Shown here: piece by piece, positions 37,641 through 61,598 of the stretch
How the letters are laid out: every line of letters begins with the position of its first letter
Numbering within the stretch: position 1 is the first letter of the stretch
Assembly: GCA_028551475.1 (NCBI GenBank)
Contig: CM052357.1
Coordinates: 9,657,931-9,721,930 of the forward strand
Source: Casuarina equisetifolia
Taxonomy: Eukaryota > Streptophyta > Magnoliopsida > Fagales > Casuarinaceae
Reading direction: 5' to 3'
DNA length: 64,000 bases
Position numbers and translations under genes: made by a program
The notes under the pieces: generated by a model
Database searches by the model: none
Told to the model about the DNA's origin: nothing
The model's input: the letters and a program-made list of their open reading frames with translations, nothing else

Positions 37641-37945
37641 GAATTGATTTAATTTAAAATCTAAAATTTATTAGAGATATCTTGAGATGATGCAGCGGAG
37701 GAGAAGAGTAACCGTAGAAGCGAAACCGTACCGAAACGCGAGAAACATTAAAAAACGAAAGCAGGAAGATATTGGGCAGACTTTCCTTGTCTCTTCGGTT
37801 TTCACATTTTGAGGACGAAGAATATAAAGGCTTACCCTTTTCTTTCTCTATTTCTCTCTCTTTCTCTCCTTTTGCGGGATAAGAAAGGAAAGGGCTTCTT
37901 CCTCTCCGCCTAAATGCTCCCAAGGCAATAACCCTTACCTTCTTC

Positions 37946-38000
37946 TTCTTGATAAAGAAGAACAAGAAGAAGAAGAAGAAAGGAGGAGGACGAGGAGGAC
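37946..38000 (+). other. GAA/GAG-rich leader tract of the R3H gene
   Basis: A nearly pure purine stretch built from GAA and GAG triplets lies 50-100 bases before the start codon. Such tracts are frequent in plant 5' leaders. A pyrimidine-rich patch (CTTTCTCTATTTCTCTCTC) at about 37838-37870 probably marks the transcription start area. Confidence 0.35.
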
Positions 38001-38048
38001 CAGCAATCTTCTGGGAGGATTTTCAAGGACAGAAAGTAAAGAGACGTC

Positions 38049-41000
38049 ATGGCTATGGACGCCTCTGCTACCGACTGTGCTGTCGTTGGGTTTAAAGATA
38101 AGGAATCAATGGTCGACTCCTTCTTGGTTGAGGCTCTCCAGAATCCTCGTCACCGTCTCACTAGTCAGTATTTTGGGTTCCAATTTTCTTTACTTTTACC
38201 CTTCAATTTTGCGTAGGAAGCCCCAATTTTGATTTTATTTGATCTGTTCTTCATAGGATTATTTCCTTGGTGCTCTTTAATTTCCCGGGCTGTGGTTGGT
38301 TCTATGGCTTATGAGTTTTGGTTCGTTTGATTGGATTAGATTGGGTTTAGGGCTTCGTGAATGGCTAGATTGGGGTTTGTTTATGTCGGCTGTGTTCTTT
38401 TTCAGATCTGGGTCTTTACCTTTCGTCTGGTAGCTGCGAAATTCGATGAAAATGATAGAAAATAAGACCATACAGTTGTCTATTTGTTCTTGGTTTGTGG
38501 TATTAAAAAGTTTTGACCTTGATAGGAGAAATAAGTGACCAACGAAGCTCAATTAGGAGGAGATTTTTATGCCGAGTGATGGGAAGACTAATCTTTTACA
38601 CTTTAAACAAGCAATTCTCGTTCTGGACTCACCTATATGTTTATTCCTACGTTTTCCATTATCCAGTTTTTACTGCTATTTTTACTTGATATTGCTTGTG
38701 AAGTGTGCTGAGATTTCTTGAACGAATAATGTGCTGTCGTCAGATATAATTTTATGGAGTATACTTTTGCTTGAGGCACTTGATATGGAATGTTAGTTCC
38801 TTCTCCTTCTAATTGGATGTTTATCCCGTCTTTTGCTATTCTCTGATCACTTTGTTTAAAGGCTTTTGTTAACCTGTATGTAATTCTTTTTCCCTAAGCT
38901 ACCTGTGACGTTTTTGAGAAAGATTGAACTTAGTTCGCAGCAGAAGGACCTTAGCGTTATAGTTCATTTCAGTTATTATATTCTAGGCTTTTATGAATTA
39001 TATATGTTGTCCTGCTAGCACCTTTAGGAAACAGCCTAGTAAACCCCTAGTGTTTTTTCCTGGAGTAGTGGTTCAAGATTGTGGGTCTTGGCATTGCCTG
39101 AGCCAAATCTTGTAGGAATATGTTTAGTGAACCTTGTTTGATACCCAGGGAATGGCTGAAGATCCATCTTCACGTTACATGTATCTTAACCATTTGCATG
39201 GAAAGGAAAAATAAATTTAGGGAAAATAAAAGTATGACTAATCAGCCTACTGAAAACCTAGTCAGAGGGTACCTGTTAAGTTTTGAAATTAGATAAAATT
39301 TAAATCATTTGGTTCATGTCATAAATTAAAAAAAAATGTATTTACATTCTGATACAAATTAATTGATGTTTTGTATGTTTCAATGGATTTAGTTGTCGTT
39401 TGAATATTAACTTGTGAATTGAGATGAATGGTAGCTTTTAATTTACAAGTTTCAACTTAAATCAGTCGATACTCCCCCTTTGAAATGGCACCTCTCTAGG
39501 AAGAATGAGGTGGAGGGTTATTGTGAGTTTGAGAGATGATGTGTGTTTTTCTATGATTTATAGGACACTTCTTGTGTCAATAATTTGGTGCGTTGGACAC
39601 CTGGAGGACAGGATTTTGATGTCTACCATGTCTCCATTACTTGGGACACCTTGTCTAAAGATGAAGCTCCATTTAGATTGAGATGGCTTTGGGAGCTTGA
39701 ATTTTGATTTGTTTTTGTCAAGAGAGCTACGATGATTACTATTATCACAAATTTATTAAATCTCTATTTGATACGGACAGTCAGATGATGATAATTAAAT
39801 ATCATTTACTGTTTTCTTTGAGTAGAGAGATCTTTTTAGTGTCATGTATTCACAAGAAAGAGGGGCACACATATCTACTCTGTTTCATGTCTAGGTGTCT
39901 GCAGTTCATGAGTTGACACCTTCTGCTTTTTCAGAACACAAGAGGTGTGCCTGTATTTCATAATCCTATCATTGTTTTTGGCCCTTTTATAGGGGAAGCC
40001 AATAACTTTCTGCTTATACATTCTATTTTTTATATACCTCTTCTTGTTGCTTTAGTTGTTCATGTCTAAGTCTGTTGCTTCTGCGGTTTCAACTTTCTCT
40101 AGAAATTCATTTGTTGAGCATCCATGTATTTAATACTTGTCTGTATAGAAGATAGTTGAACTCAAAAGTTCATTGGATCTGTTGCCTAATTAAAGAAAGA
40201 AGGGGCTTTGTCGTTCAAAGGTTGTAATTTCCTTCATCTTTTAGCCTCTAACGTGGAATTTGAATACATATCAAATTGTATCCACATGAAATGCAAATTA
40301 GCCTTCGCTAGAGGGCATACTACATTTATTTTAGGGGAGAGGAATGGAGATTGGGAGAGAGCAGTTAAAACCTCCGAGGTATGCTGAAACCACCTGACTG
40401 AAAGTGGTTGGATTGGGGATCTCTCTGCTTTTTCTAACAGTTTACAATTTACTCTCTTCTAATAAAGTTGAAAATTTGACATTAAGAGGGTGGTTTTCCT
40501 TCTCTTCCTCCCCTCTTCACTTGGACAACAGTAGGGTGAGGTGGACCCCTATTCCTTTTTCCTTACCCGTTCCTAGCTTTCTATTTAACATAGGGTTCAT
40601 TGAGAGTGATCTGGCTTTTTGTTGCTGACCTTTTGACTTCTGGCATTTTTGGTCATTGCTAAGGATGGTATGCTTTAATTTGTCTTGTTAATTTTCTCCT
40701 GACACTTTATTGAAGTCATGCTGTTTTCCCTTTTAACACAGTGGAAGATACATGGTGATTGAAAGTGGTGAAAATATTAGATTTGAGGTCTGAGGTGGCT
40801 AAACTTCGCTTAAACTACAAATAGGTTGTAGGTAGAGGTCTGGTAAAACCATGCTGCTTTCTATTGGGTGCCAGCCTTATGTGTATTATGCTTCTCGGAT
40901 ATTCCAGAGTTTTGTGGACTGAAGCTATGTATTTCTGCTTTTGTATGATTTTTTTTTCCCCAAATTATTGTCCCAAAAATGTGGTCCTCAACAAGAGGTA

Positions 41001-43645
41001 GATAACATTTTTGGGTTATTGGGGAACTATATATTTTATTCTCTGGCCTTAGTTTTATTTTTCTTTAACTTTAACATGTATTCCTTTGTCTTTTAAGTTA
41101 GCCTAATCTTCTGCTATGCATATTCATGATGGTGTTTAGTGTTCTCTTTGAGACTTACATCAAGGGAAACTTATTTAGTTGCTCTTGTGAATTTCTTTCT
41201 TACAATAGTTTTTTTTTTTTTTTCCCTGCTGCTGCTTCTCTTTTTTTTTAAAAAAAAAAAATTGGTTACCAATTTCTATGTCTTTTTTGTTTCAGTTCTA
41301 CGAATGGAACTTGATATCCAGAGATTTTTGCACATGCCTGATCAGCAGCAGTTTGAGTTCCAACATTTTCCTACTTCCTATCTTCGACTTGCTGCTCATC
41401 GTGTTGCTCAACACTATGGCCTGCAGACTATGGTTCAGGATGTTGGTATAGATGGGCAGGGAAATAGAATTGTGGTGAGGAAAATAGGAGAAACCAGATA
41501 TCCTGCCGTCTGTTTATCTGAAATACCTGCAAATCAGTCAGAAAAGGATAAGCCTGAGAATGTTAAAATCGTGATTAGGCCTAGGCCCAACAGATCATTT
41601 GTAAATGGAGCCCATGAAGCAGGAATCAGACGAAGTCCTGTGAGAAGTGTGGAGGAGAGGAAGGAGGAGTATGATAGGGCACGGGCTCGCATCTTCAGTG
41701 GCCCTAACAGTCCTGACTCAGATGATTCATTTTCTCAAGTCCCAACTGAAGGGAAAAATATTTGTTTGAGCCGGGATGAGAATGAAGGTAGCAGGAACTC
41801 TGTGATTGATCAAGAAAAGATAAATAACTTTAAGGATGCTGGTACTTCATCTCGAGTTGCCATTTTCAGAGACAGGGAAAAGGATCGTACTGATCCTGAT
41901 TATGATCGCAGTTATGAGAGGTATAATTCAGTTTTTTGTATTGTTTTTGAGATTATGGAGCTACTTTGATTATGGATGTTTATGAGCAAGAACACTTCTG
42001 TTTATTATTTTTGGCTGTGTTGTACGTCTGACAGACACATGTGCTAAAAACCATTCCAGGCATTGGTCCTTGACTTCTGTTTTGAAATTCATTGTCTTCC
42101 TATCAAGAGTTCACACATTTTTTCCTTTACTATGTTTCTTCTTTTCTGCCCTTTCTGTCATGTGATGTTTACTCTCTCCTCTTTTTCTGCTGTTCTTTTG
42201 TTTTGAGGGTTATCGGGTTGTGAATTGCTCGCAGGTATGGGAAAAAAAATTGATTGGGAATTGATTTACTCCCCAGCTATCTGACAAGGACACCGTTTCT
42301 TATTGCAGCTTTTTTCTTTTGTTCTGATGCTTGTTGTTATTATACCTATTAAGCGCTTAATGTTGGTGTTTTTCTTCTGATGGTATAAATGTTCGATTTG
42401 TTTTACTGATACAGGTACGTAAGGAGCCTTCCTGCTAACCAAAACTACAGCATGGCACCCTTCAATATGCAAAAGGTTCAGCTTCCTTTTGTGCAGTATG
42501 ATGCTGGTTTTTCTCGGCTGGGTCAGATGCCAGGACCACTTAGCTATCGGCCTCCTTCAAACCCTGCTATGAGCCCTTTTTGTGCCGTGGGATTGAATCA
42601 GAACTCTGCTGATGCTGCAGCATACATGCAGTGGCCAAGTCCTGCAATGATGTATGCACATTCGTATGACCCATTTAGACATGCTGTTTTCCAGGTAGCA
42701 ACAGTTACTTAATATTCTTGTTCTGTCTAAAGTGAAAAACCAATCTTGTTTAATTCTTTAGGAACATAAAGAGGATGACAGTTAGTTGGTGGCGTATTGC
42801 TTGTCCTTTTGTTGTCTTTTTATATCTGTTTTTCAAATAACAACTAGTAGGTGATCGTCTACAACTCCTAGATGATTAGCTTATTACTTTATTGTCTTCA
42901 TGGCAATCCATGTAATTTTCAGTAACACCCTATCACGACTTTGTTTTTGAAATGATTTCTTTTGGACTGAAAATGTCTCACTAATTTAGTCCATGAAGAT
43001 GATGTAAAAAAACAACATACTTGTTTGGTAGTCTCATGTGGACTTGTGTCTGACAAATGGAGATCTTATTCAAGATAGATAGTACCGAGGACTCTCTGTG
43101 GGTGATTATAGATATTGCTTGCACTGTCCACGGAAAAAATAGAGGCCGACAGCTGGATGCCGATGCTAATTGATTCTTCTTGTTCTGCTTACCTCTCTCT
43201 TTGTCTTGTTTATCTATAGCGAGAATGTGGTCAGGGCTTTCTTTTAGCCTTTTCCTTTAACTCGCGTGGAGAAATTACTGATGAGTCTACAAGTAGACTT
43301 TGCTTTCCCTTTTTATCTTTATTTTTATTTTTATTTTTATTTTTTTCTCGTGATTCATAGTTTAGTTTCTGGACAACCACTTGGAAATTTTTGGGGATTT
43401 TTCTTAAGTAGTTTTACTCTGATACCGCTTTCCAGCTACCGTTTTTCTTATTAACTTAAGAAACTTATTAAAATCTCCCTGCTCCTTGATTGGGATCTTT
43501 GTTTGATGTTTCGGTTTTGTTCTTTACAAGTAACGGTATGCCGTTGCCATTGCTGAATTTACGTCTGATTTTTACTTTTTTTATGATCTTGCAGGCTCCA
43601 TTTTCGCAGCAACCACTGACCTTTGATTATTCACAAAATCCTTAA
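38049..43645 (+). CDS. R3H-SUZ domain nucleic-acid-binding protein (4 exons)
   Basis: Exons are 38049-38163, 41296-41920, 42415-42694 and 43595-43645, 356 residues. The junction RHRLT-ILRMELDIQRF restores the continuous family sequence. The R3H domain spans about 40-105, with the name-giving Arg-69 and His-73 in YLRLAAHRVAQHYG. A SUZ domain follows (about 125-173), with SVEERKEEYDRARARIF. The C-terminal half is low in complexity, rich in Pro, Gln and Met, and ends SQNP. R3H and SUZ domains bind single-stranded nucleic acid, usually RNA, so a role in mRNA control is inferred. In Arabidopsis the family copies sit next to bZIP17 and bZIP49, as here. Intron 1 is 3.1 kb and intron 3 holds a (TTTTTA)n microsatellite (about 43310-43345). 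Start context is good (G at -3 and +4). Confidence 0.9.
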
Positions 43646-46600
43646 AGAGTGCCAACAATGTGGGGATTGCAGTACCGATTTACATGCAGATCTTGTTACA
43701 CCTTTAGTCTTGCAATTAGGTTTATTGTTTTTAAGACCGATACAGACCTCTGTCGCCGTATTAGCTTGTTTCTCTTCCATCTTGGATATTTACATTAGTA
43801 ATGGAGTGATTGATTTTCTTCTTCATCTTCATCAGACACTATTAGTGAAGTCATTTTTTTTAGTTCATGCTTTCCTGCGATCAGATTTCGAATTCGTTGA
43901 CTCGTAAAATGAAGGCATTTCGCCACATGGGGGTTGTATCACAAAATAAAGATAATCTGAATACCTAATTGCCAGCTCTAAGTTCAATCATTTGTTTATT
44001 TTTAAGGACTAAATCATTGAAGAGTGTTCTCTTTTTGAATAAGAAAGATCTTAAAAGAGTAATCCTAAGTCTGCCTGAGCTGTCAAAGAATTCAAAGTTA
44101 TTGGGTCCTTACTCGGATATGAAAACTCACAAAGTTAGTGAGGGGTAAGCTTAGTCGTCTCCACCAATGGTTGATAGATCTCGAGTTTCAGAATCTTAGG
44201 TTTACTTGTTGGGATAATGCGATGTTCCAGATGGGTGTGGAGTGACAAGAGACAGGTTTCTGTCATGTCGCAACCTAAACTACAGATGTTAGAAAAAGGA
44301 GACCACAAAACAAGCATATCCGGTTTTGCTTTTCTTCACATTGCACCTTGGGAACTGGATATCGAGTAAAGCATAGTGGTTTTTATGAAAAGCAAATTCT
44401 TGGAGGTGACATGGACTTCCGCTTTCATAGCACTGAATAATTAATTAGACTAAACAAATATTAGGTGAGATCCAGAGTGTCTTCCACCTGCAAAATCAAC
44501 TTAAAAGTGCTGGGAATCTTACATGCGTCTGCACGGGTAATTAGTTTTCTTCCTTCCTTGGGGAAGCCCACATACTTCCGTTGGGTGCCATGTGAGACTT
44601 GCTGGGGAAGTTCCCAGCTCGCCACCAGCTTTGAGCATCCATAGGACATTGCTTAGGCCAGACGAATGTAAGGCAAAGTAATTAAAAAAGCCAAAAAAGC
44701 TATACTTGAAGAATCCCAACCCCCAGAGTCCCAGATAAAACAATACATAACTCCGTGCATCATTACCCCACGACGACCCTCTCCTGTTCCACTGTCTCAA
44801 AGCTTCTTTACAAGGCACAAAATACAACTTCGGATCCGATACGGCGTCAAAAGGGTCGTCATTGGTACGTACAAACTATCGTTTTGAGTAGGACTCTGTG
44901 ACTAGACTGCTTAAGGAAGAACAACTTGTATGGAAGGCACACCATTACAAAGATTGAAGGGGAAGTGTAAGATCTTTTACAATGGAGGCTACTTTGATGA
45001 GTCAATCGACAATGACAAGTAATACATTTTAGCGCAGTATAGAAAATGTGGTACACAACAAAATCTTTTAGGATATAATAAAGCTTGATGCAGCCAAAAA
45101 AAAAATGGGAGACTTGAAATTAGTTGTGTTGTCCAGATTTTGAACTTTTGAATTGTAATGGTTGACATAATCACTGTCTGTAAGGTTCGAGAGGAGTTAT
45201 GGATTCAACAGATGTGAGGAGTTATTATTTAGATTCGTTGTCTGTCATAAATTACTCATCTCAGCTACAGTATCATTTCTTTCTTTTCTGAGCCTGGTAT
45301 ATTTATTCATATTGGATGTCAACCATCAGGTAAACCAGTTCATAACGGCTGACCTTTGACATATTTTGTTGATCCTTCACTCATGAAAGAGTAGTAAATT
45401 CAAGCTACGAGAAATTTGCAGTAGAGAAGCAAAAAGGATGTTTCCATGTGATCATTATATAAGTAGAAAGTTTAACTAAATATCTATCACAGCACCACCG
45501 AGCAGCACTAATTCCAACAAAGAGGACAGATTTCTGATCTTGTAGCACAAATTCATTGCGATGGATACAATTAATTAAGACCAATATATAAGAACCAACA
45601 TCATGAAGACAAATATCTACTGTCTTCATCTACTTAACCAAGTTTGGAACATTCTAAGGAAACATAAGGCTCATGTATCCCAACCTTCAGGGTGGTTTGC
45701 TCTCGACTAATGTTTAGTGCCCAAAATTTAGTGCAATATAATAACTAATTATCTGGACAGAACAGCAGAAAGCAAAGAACCAAAAGAAAAACTAACAACA
45801 GATAGAATCAAAATCTTGGTTGATGGTAAAATGAATGCTTAAACAATGGAAACTTCCTACACTATGCTACATGACCGGAAAGATGACGAAAGCTGCAAAT
45901 ATTTCTAGTAGTTAACAACGAAACTACAAGAAGATTAAGCTGATTGAACAGTCCTGGAGCATTAAATAAATACAACAATGCAATGGAAATGAGGATTTCT
46001 TTTAAGGATCCCCTTAAAGAGGAGTTTTAAAGTCTTCTACAGAGACTCAATGTACAAGTAGAACTTACCTCTACATAGAATTAGACTAAGAAACATGACA
46101 AGTCTTACAGATAGGAGATTCCTGGATATTTCCCATAACCTCAGTACCACATGAGCCAACTACGGTTAACAGCCCCATGTTGGATTTCCAGAGAAACATA
46201 ACAGGACTTGCCAGCATTTATTTGTCCTCACATACAAGCTCTATGTTTAGTCCATTTAATACTTCAGCCATGTCCGCCTTTAATGCCATTAAAACCCTTC
46301 ACCAATGAGCAGACTCTGGAAAGGAGAAAACCAGCCGATTCCCAGACTTCCATGGGATAATAAATATCTCTAACATATCCAGAATCATGCATTACCATGA
46401 CCACATAATAATTGCCTGATGATCGACCTCAGAAATGCAATCTTCCGCGCAGAGTGACATCGTGAACAATATCCGTCATCAGAAACTCACAGAAGACACA
46501 GGTACCACCAGAAACAATATGAATTACACAGGAAGAAGTCTACAGAACTTAAAGACACCATAACTGAAACTATCCACCAGACTTCATAAAGGATGGTGAA

Positions 46601-46854
46601 GGACACCCTAGTGGCAATAGAAGCTTGATGAACCGAAATTATTGGACCCAGAAATGTCGGATTCCAACGGAAGCCCAAGATCAATAAGTGCCATCAAGTT
46701 CACTAAGAATTACTAACACAACAAATGACTAATAACAAGTCTAAGCAGAACCAAAATCTGACAAGTACCACCAGACACCAATATCACAAATACCCAGAAA
46801 CGGAGTAATAAGAAAAACTAAGACTTTTAAGAATGCATTAACGATTACCCAAAT
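43646..46854. other. Convergent intergenic region between the R3H and MYBC1-like genes
   Basis: The first few hundred bases should be the R3H 3' UTR, and part of 46,000-46,850 the 3' UTR of the minus-strand gene. Minus-strand frames at 44461-44827 are unrecognised and lack support. No tRNA or repeat structure is seen. Confidence 0.3.
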
Positions 46855-47814
46855 TCAATCATCCCCAGTTGGAAATAGTGTAAGAACCTTCCTCCCTCCT
46901 GCCCCATTAGCCGATTCCAAATCCTCAACATACCCTGGTACCGGATTGTGCACCGGGGGCCCCATTCTATGGACTGCCTGTGACGGCCTACTGAGGTATG
47001 AAGGCTCAAACTGCCCATTTGGCGGCGACCCAAAATGGCCCACTTGCCTGTGATACTGCGGCTGCAGCTGCGGGTGTGTCGCCACTGCTGCCACCGCCGC
47101 CATCTGCTGCTGCTGCTGTTGGTGGTGATGGTGGTGCTGGAGCGCCACGGGCACGAACGGCAAGAAATGATCCGAATTGGGTCGACCCGGATGCAGGAAA
47201 TGCGGCGGCACGGGCGAGCTGGCAAATAAATGGTCCGTGGCAGGATCGGCCGCTGCGGTCAATCCACCGGCACCGGCACCTCCACCGGCGCCCCCGCTGC
47301 CGCCGGATAGCCCCTGCATTCGCTTGAGATAGAGGCGGTACTTCTGCAAATGGCTCGCCACGTTCTCCCTGGTGAGCCCATCCACACTCATCAGCTGCAT
47401 TATAGTCTTGGGGACCGCATTCTTGATCCCCAAGTGCGCGACCGCGTCCACAAACCGCTTGTGGAGCTGCGGCGTCCAAACGAGGCGCGGCCGCTTGAGG
47501 GTCCTGGCCGGCTCCTCCCCGCCGGCACCAGAGCCCATGTCCGCCGAATCGGCTGCAAACTCAGCAGAATTGGGGTGCGGAGGAGTGGTAGCTGAAGCGG
47601 GCATAGGATTGGAAGGAGGAGGCGGGGTGGGCGTGGGGGGTTGTTGAGGAGTTGGGGTATTGGCGTTGTGGTTGGTGCTGTTGGTGGGGTTTCGGATGTC
47701 AAAGGCCAAGGCAAGATCAGGGGTGATTAGGGTTTGAGAGAGGGGCATAAGCTCTTCCGGGGAGGGAAGCTCTTCTTCCCATCTGGAGAACCAATTGGAG
47801 TCCTCTTCCCTCAT
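46855..47814 (-). CDS. MYBC1: GARP (Myb-like) transcription factor, MYBC1-like
   Basis: A single-exon gene of 319 residues. The N-terminus [20 protein letters not shown] is the signature start of the MYBC1/LUX-related group. The GARP DNA-binding domain is at about 107-167 and contains [14 protein letters not shown], the [14 protein letters not shown] helix and the [12 protein letters not shown] motif. It is flanked by a Pro/Thr-rich stretch (54-80), a Gly/Ala-rich linker (169-185) and a His-Gln run (227-237), which make the protein longer than Arabidopsis MYBC1. The end LTLFPTGDD is also typical. MYBC1 acts in the nucleus and is reported as a negative regulator of freezing tolerance; the related LUX and BOA proteins serve the circadian evening complex. 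The GC-rich coding sequence produces many spurious frames on both strands. Confidence 0.9.
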   Translation of the reverse strand: MREEDSNWFSRWEEELPSPEELMPLSQTLITPDLALAFDIRNPTNSTNHNANTPTPQQPPTPTPPPPSNPMPASATTPPHPNSAEFAADSADMGSGAGGEEPARTLKRPRLVWTPQLHKRFVDAVAHLGIKNAVPKTIMQLMSVDGLTRENVASHLQKYRLYLKRMQGLSGGSGGAGGGAGAGGLTAAADPATDHLFASSPVPPHFLHPGRPNSDHFLPFVPVALQHHHHHQQQQQQMAAVAAVATHPQLQPQYHRQVGHFGSPPNGQFEPSYLSRPSQAVHRMGPPVHNPVPGYVEDLESANGAGGRKVLTLFPTGDD

Positions 47815-48016
47815 ATTGCTCTCTCAATTCCCAACCCACTTCGCCGAATTCGTTCCTCTTCCTTCTGCCCTGATTCTTGGCACAAATTGATGCCTCCCAG
47901 GGATAAAATATAAGAAATAAAACACAAGGCTTCACCTGCAAAAAGGGACGCCAAGAGGAACAGGGGCCGTCGTGGTGGTGGCGGAGGTTAGAGGGAGAAA
48001 GAGAAGCAGGAAGAGG

Positions 48017-48044
48017 CACACACACACATACACATATACATACA
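48017..48044. repeat. CA/TACA microsatellite in the MYBC1-like leader
   Basis: CACACACACACATACACATATACATAC-type sequence lies about 200 bases upstream of the start codon, so probably in the 5' leader (GT-rich in the transcript). It could vary in length between individuals. Confidence 0.6.
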
Positions 48045-48418
48045 AATCCGCATACACATCCCACATGCACACACCGAGACGAATTGGGCCTTTTGGATAA
48101 GATCTTTGTCTCCGGAGCGACGATAGCAGAAGAAGGACAGCGGTGGCGCTGGGGTGGATACTTGAAGGAGGGAATGGGAGGTGGAGGGAGGTTCGAGGTG
48201 GATCTTGTTTTCTTCTTTTCAGCTTTTTATTAATGACCACTGTTGCTGATTCTTTCCTTACGATTTTTATTTTTCCGGGATTTGGGGGGTCTCATACTTG
48301 AGAGTCAGTGCTGCAACAATCTCCTCACTCACTCATTTTCTTTCCTTTTCTTTCCTTTTCTCACCATCCTCCATTGTTTTTTCCCCCACAGTTTTTGGTA
48401 CGGCATGCGCGTCCACCC

Positions 48419-48424
48419 CACGTG
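48419..48424. promoter_or_regulatory. G-box CACGTG upstream of the MYBC1-like gene
   Basis: CCACGTGC lies about 605 bases before the start codon, upstream of the likely leader. G-boxes bind bZIP and bHLH factors such as PIFs or HY5. Positional evidence only. Confidence 0.35.
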
Positions 48425-48449
48425 CTGGCCAACGAGTGTCGTGTGAAGT

Positions 48450-49974
48450 ACCCGCAACGTGAGTCACACGCTCGCTAGAGAGAGTGGGCAGATGTCGTTA
48501 TCACAGAGACGAATTTGTACGTAAACGGGTCGGGATTAGGAGAGGATTAGAGATAGATAGAAGCACAAAGTCGGGTCGCTTTGTGGAATTTGTTTTTTGG
48601 TTGATGATGGGGTGGAATCAACTCAGCTGGTCTTCGGTTCACAAGATAAGCTACTTTTTTTTTTCTTTTTCTTTTTCTTTTTTTCTCTTTGATTGTGGGA
48701 GTGCCAAAACCTTTTGTGGGTTAACTCTAATGACAAGTGCATAATAATTAAATGGGGTTGACCTCTAATTAGGGATCCTTAACTTTTTATATGCAAATCT
48801 GATCTTGTACTGCTTCGTGATATGATCCGGACAGGTTGACGAATAAAGATTGCAAAGGGAGGAGAATCTTCCACATGTTGGAACAAAAGCCAGAGAGCAC
48901 CCGGAAGAGGATTGATTAGTGTTGTTTTATTGCTTGTTGGGTCCAAAAGAGCTTAAACCCGGAGACCAGTCTTGAGTTTGTACAAAATGGGAAGCAAAGG
49001 CAGGAACCCAAGGACAAGCTGGTTTTCTATATTTAGCTTAGGTATTCACATGCCTTCATGGACCCAAAAAATATCGATTTCCTTGGGGAAGAACTCATGG
49101 GTCATGTGATTGCCACCTGCCCTGTCATTTTGGCTGTAGATGCTTGCGGATATTCCTCCCAAAAAAAAAAAAATTATTGTTACACAATATTAAGATTCAA
49201 TTCAACAAGCATGATTTGCCTGTGAAAATGATGGCATAGTAAAAGTGTTGTGACACTTTGATTGGAAATTTTGGAATACAATCCTAGCTAAAAGGTCTCA
49301 AGGCATCAGGGTTTACACAAGTGGCCAAACACTAGTGAAAAGCTCACTAGTTTCCTCAGGTGCTAATGTACGTAGAAACCACATCCGGGAAAGCAGAAGT
49401 CCTTGTACGACGTACTAAGAAGACAGCTTCTTCAAAGACGAGTCCCCCACCGTCCCTAATGGCTGCCCTTCATGCTCTACTGACACGTGTAATCCACAAC
49501 TCTACCTTGCAAAATATCCCCGGGGCCCTAGCGGAAAGGTGTGATCAGCTTGACTGCAGCATTGTCATTGGAGCTAAGAGCACAAAAGCTTGCCAAATAC
49601 GACAAAGACAAACGTTCTTCTCCAAAGAACCTCATGTTCAGTCTCTGCAATATTCCAGCCTCATTAAAACACTGTTCTACTCGTATTCAACACTTCATTC
49701 TGAAGCCCCAGACTCTCCAAGTCTTAAACAACACTACTGAAATCAGCCACGACAAAAAGGATAAGAGCACCCTCGCTGAGCTGCAGAAAGTAGGCTAAAA
49801 AGTTGAAACCGACTTGGAGAATCGAAGGGCTGCTGGGAATCGATAAAGGAAAAGTGAAACAGATTATATGAAGTTCCTGCTTCACCAAAGTTAAAAAGAA
49901 AAAGAACAAAACAAAAAAGATCCATCAGTTTTTCTCTTGTTTGCACCGAAGCCTTACGCTCAGTCAAGGAAGAG

Positions 49975-50022
<48 letters not shown>

Positions 50023-51035
50023 AAGCATCTAACAAGAAATGTTTAACAACAATTCAAGAGAACAAGGTGAAGAAGGTAAGCATGCAAAATAGATAAATAA
50101 ATCGTATTAAAAAATTCCTCATACTTATTCTAAAAGAAAAATCCACTAGCTCAACAATTTCAAATGGACAATACAAACTACAATGTCCTTCAAATTAATA
50201 TGTTGACTTCTTTATCTTTACACTGAATTTAATAAGACACGAACATGTAATTACTTTATTGGAATCGAGTGATGAATATTCACCTATTGAAGCATCAATT
50301 ACGGTCAAATAGATGGTAAAGTCTGCCAACGAGTGAAACACATTATTGACCTATTCTAAATAATATCCTAAAATCAGATTTGATTAGCTGATTTTGTTTG
50401 TCTGCCACTAATCAATAATGATAATGAGGGTGCTTCTAGTAATTGAAATTCTCATTTACATCTGGCATCCTACTAATATTTCCTAATCCTAGGTTTTTCA
50501 TTTAAAGAATCATGTAAATCATATTTCCAGCAAATTCTAAATGTACAGAGCCTTGTAAAAGATCTGCCTGATGTTGTTATTCTATCTTAAAGGACAAATA
50601 AGCAAGCAATTCACTCATTTATTTTTTCCTCCCTCAAAAAGAATCGGGATTTTTTAATTGGTGCAAACCAAAGCTGCTCATCTACTGACTTTAGCAACAA
50701 AGCGATACCATTTTCATTGCACTACCAACTTCTCCAGAAATTATTTGGACAGATCAGTCAATTTATTCGACCAATGCATTGATTCATATGATTAAGGACT
50801 TTAGTGATACGGACATCTTATCAGATGACTCTGGCCCCGTAGACCAGATTGTTAATTGGAATTTATTAGTCATTAACCTAACCAACTAGGTTTGGTGAAA
50901 TGAACACCAAGTAGCATTTTCAATTCCATCTAAAGTAAAGAAGATAAAAAGTATTAACTGAGAAAAATGAAGTTGCATAAGAACAAATGTTTTACCAGGT
51001 GGGAAACCAGTTTGATTTACTAGAATACCGCTGAA
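48450..51035. other. Intergenic region between the MYBC1-like and CIP111 genes
   Basis: This region includes a 126-codon plus-strand frame at 49360-49740 that starts in unremarkable sequence and has no recognisable family match. The segment 49,330-49,920 is richer in GC than its flanks and may be an element fragment. The remainder is AT-rich and presumably includes the CIP111 3' UTR just below 51,039. Confidence 0.3.
49982..50019. repeat. (GA)19 microsatellite
   Basis: Nineteen uninterrupted GA dinucleotides. Perfect runs of this length are usually polymorphic, so it is a likely length marker. Confidence 0.95.
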
Positions 51036-51038
51036 GAA

Positions 51039-61315
<10,277 letters not shown>

Positions 61316-61524
61316 CTTTTCCCCCTACAGGATTCAATTCGTACTGCACGTCAAAACGGATTATGAACCAAAGTAGCTGCTCAATGTCACCGCCGAAATC
61401 CGAAAACCTCAATTTTAGAAGAAGAAGCTTCTGAGTTAATCGGCTATAGTTCGATTCCACGAACTCTATTTGTTAGTGAAGAGAAGCAAAGGTCTAGAAT
61501 TCCATTGTTAGACAAAACCCCCTG

Positions 61525-61532
61525 TAGGGTTT
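61525..61532 (-). promoter_or_regulatory. Telo-box upstream of CIP111
   Basis: AAACCCTA on the gene strand, 210 bases before the start codon. Telo-boxes paired with site II elements are typical of plant genes for ribosomal proteins and ribosome assembly. Confidence 0.5.
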
Positions 61533-61598
61533 ATGGAACTTGGGAAAACCTGTCACCGAAATAAAAAATAAAAAAAAATGGGAAAGAAAGAAAGAAGA

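Noticed and set aside
44461-44827. 102-codon minus-strand frame between the R3H and MYBC1-like genes
   Set aside because: No recognisable domain, overlapping frames of equal quality, no splice or promoter context.
46998-47714. Arg/Pro/Ala-rich frames on both strands over the MYBC1-like gene
   Set aside because: By-products of GC-rich low-complexity coding sequence.
49360-49967. 126-codon plus-strand frame and opposing minus-strand frames as a small gene
   Set aside because: No family resemblance and no supporting signals. Kept only as a possible element fragment in the intergenic description.
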